Below, piece by piece: positions 62,069-64,000 of a stretch of 64,000 bases of DNA. Source of the DNA: Candidatus Vecturithrix granuli (GTDB lineage Bacteria > Moduliflexota > Moduliflexia > Moduliflexales > Moduliflexaceae); the NCBI GenBank assembly GCA_000739535.1, contig DF820463.1, positions 237,554 to 301,553 of the forward strand, given 5' to 3'. The notes under the pieces are model-generated. The model was not told the origin of the DNA and did no database searches. It worked only from the letters and a program-made list of their open reading frames with translations. The first letter of the stretch is position 1, and every line of letters begins with the position of its first letter. A program made the position numbers and the translations under genes.

Positions 62069-62371
62069 GAGTTCACCACTCCTTTTGCGTTTCGACAGAG
62101 ATGAGAATGATTGACTCTCTGCCAGTATTGCATGTTGTTACGAATCTGTATTCCCGAACATTCATAAGAGTGATAAGAAATCTAACAATCTTATCATGGG
62201 TAGTGAGGGGGAATCCCCTATGAATGTCAAGAAAAAAAAACATTGCATCGAGACAACTCAATTTCTATGTGAGAAATTCTTGACACGATTTCATAGTTCT
62301 TCATAAGCTGTTTATAATAGCAGTACAGGGAAGATTAAACGAGTTGCTCTGGTTGTAGAGGAGAAGGGATA
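62069..62371. other. Divergent promoter region between rubredoxin and the V-ATPase operon
   Basis: 303 bases. Rightward, TTCATA (62290-62295), 17 bases and TATAAT (62313-62318) form a probable promoter for the V-ATPase genes; a TTGACA at 62280 is too far from this -10. Leftward, a reverse-strand TTGACA at 62225-62230 lacks a clear -10. GGGGAATCCCC (about 62208-62218) is a short palindrome. Confidence 0.5.
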
Positions 62372-62677
62372 GTGAATATTCTTGAAAAAATGCTTGAGGT
62401 CGAAACTCAAGCGCGTCAGATTGTTGAAGACGCCAAAAATGAAGCCAATTCTATTCGGAAAAAAGGCCGCGAAGATGCAAAACAGCTTGTGACCAATGGG
62501 AGAAAGTCCATTCAGGAAGAAGTGCAGCAGGAGATTCTCAAGATTGAACAAGAAGCAGAGGAACGGAAGATCGCCATTGTGGATAAGATGAACGCACAGT
62601 TAGAAAAGATGGAACAGAAGGCCGGAGAACGAATCATGTATGCTGTCGATCATGTGTTAACAACGCTTTTAACATAA
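62372..62677 (+). CDS. V-type ATPase subunit G/H (stalk subunit)
   Basis: 101 residues starting at GTG 62372 with GAGGAGAAGG upstream. Almost wholly a charged coiled coil (E-T-Q-A-R-Q-I-V-E-D-A-K-N-E-A-N), the form of peripheral stalk subunit G/H, which pairs with subunit E. First gene of the V-ATPase operon. Confidence 0.85.
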   Translation: MNILEKMLEVETQARQIVEDAKNEANSIRKKGREDAKQLVTNGRKSIQEEVQQEILKIEQEAEERKIAIVDKMNAQLEKMEQKAGERIMYAVDHVLTTLLT

Positions 62678-62684
62678 GACCCTG

Positions 62685-63755
62685 ATGTTCATGATCAACT
62701 CAGTTTTCAAATACGCTTATCCTCACGCAAAAATTCGCGCGCTGAAAGGGAGGCTATTATCCCAAGAACATTTGCGAGCATTGCTTCACACCGAAAGCTT
62801 TGAAGAAGTCTTGCACGTGCTCCAAATGACTTCTTATGCTGACAGCCTGGGCGATTCTTCCGCTGCGGATATGTCTATTCCGCTGTTGACCCGTATTATC
62901 TATCGAAGTCTGTTTGGCGATTATGAAAAAACTATTCGGTCGGTTGCCAGAGATATTCAACCGCTTTTCATCTTTTTGTACCAGAAGTACGAACTGGTCA
63001 ATCTGAAAACGATTTTGCGCGGCATTATCAGTCATGCCGATCCTCAAGACATTGCCGCGCTTCTTTTGCCCACAGAACAGTATACGTTATTTTCTAAACA
63101 ATCTCTGCTGGAATATCACGAGGTACACCATGTTATTGAGCACCTCCAGGGTTCTTTTTTCCAGTATCCATTAAATCGGGCATTACGACGATTTGAGGAA
63201 GAACAGGAATTTTTTCCGCTCGAGATGGCCCTGGATCTGCACTATTATCACAGCCTGTGGGATACTACTCTGAAATTGCCGGAACAAGAACGCCAGGAAA
63301 GTCAGCGTATTTTGGGAATGTGGCTTGATATTCTCAATATCGTCTGGATTATCCGTTTTAAAGAACACTATCATTTTTCTCCTGAAGAAATTTTGAATTA
63401 TACAATTCAACACGGGTATGCGTTCAGGCTTCGTGAACGTAGGCAACTAGCTCATGCTCGCGGAAGTCAGGAAGTACGCGAGTATCTGAAAACAACTTTT
63501 TACGCCAAAGCCATGGAAGGTGAAAGCGAGGTTCTTAACACGTTACACGTCGCACTCTATCGATATCTGGTTGATCAGTTACACAAGTGTTTTTATGGAA
63601 ACCCTTTTCATATCAGGGTGCTTCTCGGATATTTGCTGATCAAAGAGTTTGAGATTTCTGATATTCTGACGATTGCTGAAGCGAAAAAGTATGGGTTTTC
63701 ACTCGAGCAAAGTCAACATTACGTCATTCGCATGGGAAGGGATAGTTATGTTTAG
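62685..63755 (+). CDS. V-type ATPase subunit C (AC39/d)
   Basis: 356 residues, soluble. Matches the AC39 family: Y-A-Y-P-H-A-K-I-R-A-L-K-G-R-L-L near the start, Y-E-L-V-N-L-K-T-I-L-R-G in the first half and the repeated helical layout of three lobes; L-L-G-Y-L-L-I-K-E-F-E-I near the end is the usual C-terminal signature. It links the central rotor to the membrane ring. ATG 62691 is an alternative start. The end overlaps subunit I by eight bases. Confidence 0.9.
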   Translation: MFMINSVFKYAYPHAKIRALKGRLLSQEHLRALLHTESFEEVLHVLQMTSYADSLGDSSAADMSIPLLTRIIYRSLFGDYEKTIRSVARDIQPLFIFLYQKYELVNLKTILRGIISHADPQDIAALLLPTEQYTLFSKQSLLEYHEVHHVIEHLQGSFFQYPLNRALRRFEEEQEFFPLEMALDLHYYHSLWDTTLKLPEQERQESQRILGMWLDILNIVWIIRFKEHYHFSPEEILNYTIQHGYAFRLRERRQLAHARGSQEVREYLKTTFYAKAMEGESEVLNTLHVALYRYLVDQLHKCFYGNPFHIRVLLGYLLIKEFEISDILTIAEAKKYGFSLEQSQHYVIRMGRDSYV

Positions 63756-64000
63756 ACCGCTTGAAATGGTCAGGGTTGTTCTGCAAGTGCTGCATTCTGA
63801 TGCCGCGAAAGTGACGCATGTGATTGCCAAACAAGGGTTATTCCACTTGTTAGACAGCCGGCAATTTGCCAAATTTGCCGGCCAGGCAAAAGTTGGGGGT
63901 GAAGCGTTTCAATCACTGGTGAGTCGTTTTAGCGCGCTGGATCAGGAGTTACAGAATATGTTTCACACGCTCTCAATTCATCGAACGCTGCGTAAAGATA
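63748..64000 (+). CDS. V-type ATPase subunit I (a), 5' part
   Basis: Starts at ATG 63748 inside the end of subunit C and runs off the window. The visible ~84 residues (M-F-R-P-L-E-M-V-R-V-V-L-Q-V-L, later helical) fit the N-terminal soluble arm of subunit I. The membrane part with its essential Arg lies outside. Confidence 0.72.
   Translation, partial: MFRPLEMVRVVLQVLHSDAAKVTHVIAKQGLFHLLDSRQFAKFAGQAKVGGEAFQSLVSRFSALDQELQNMFHTLSIHRTLRKD

Overview
The window most likely comes from an uncultured, Gram-negative, anaerobic bacterium. Gram-negative: an MsbA-type exporter, a WaaP/InaA-type LPS kinase fusion, a WecA-type initiating transferase and a Wzc-type tyrosine kinase. Anaerobic or oxygen-shy: rubredoxin plus superoxide reductase, a corrinoid methyltransferase with its reductive activator, and the start of a V-type ATPase operon. 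The abundance of multi-PAS histidine kinases together with a V-ATPase fits large-genome candidate phyla such as Modulibacteria (KSB3); that placement is inference only.

Layout. 0.2-1.4 kb: an alpha/beta hydrolase. 1.5-17.1 kb: one long minus-strand block. In reading order it has a corrinoid reductive activator (ASKHA), a corrinoid protein, an MtaA-like methyltransferase, a DUF1638-type protein and five histidine kinases with near-paralogous catalytic cores, one carrying a PocR ligand-binding domain. Several genes are coupled by ATGA overlaps. It looks like a methyl-group transfer module with its own sensory array. 17.3-22.1 kb: a nitroreductase, then a scrambled, duplicated region with intact and broken copies of a GNAT gene, trmO and a small gene, an adenosine deaminase remnant and a VapBC-like toxin-antitoxin pair. 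22.3-24.0 kb: a membrane-anchored protein with a gingipain (C25)/caspase-like domain. 24.1-30.6 kb: a sugar-utilisation locus with a GntR-LacI type repressor, AraR-like operators, a GH5 glycosidase and an ABC sugar importer without its ATPase. 30.9-38.5 kb: RidA, a transglutaminase-fold protein, a six-PAS hybrid kinase overlapping a REC-kinase, and a degenerate nucleotidyltransferase-like protein. 38.6-48.4 kb: envelope functions (tandem LPS-kinase protein, MsbA, SanA-like, WecA-like, Wzc-like) with an isochorismatase and an MBL-fold hydrolase. 49-59.5 kb: a SEC-C membrane protein, a cNMP-binding/DUF4388 protein with triplicated N-terminal repeats, a zinc-ribbon protein, a PP-loop enzyme, a glucuronokinase-like GHMP kinase overlapping galU, an ATC-hydrolase-like gene, a DUF1445 gene and a GAF hybrid kinase. 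59.6-64 kb: a decayed IS982-like transposase, a nitrilase-family amidase, superoxide reductase and rubredoxin, and the first genes of a V-ATPase operon that runs off the window.

Intergenic DNA is rich in palindromic elements. The most striking is a 49-bp double-hairpin repeat (five complete copies, three of them a 64-bp-period tandem array, plus one partial at the left edge). Its hairpin arms change in a compensatory way between copies, and one copy supplies the stop codon and last residues of the methyltransferase. Two other elements (27.3 and 61.5 kb) have the same double-hairpin plan with unrelated sequence.
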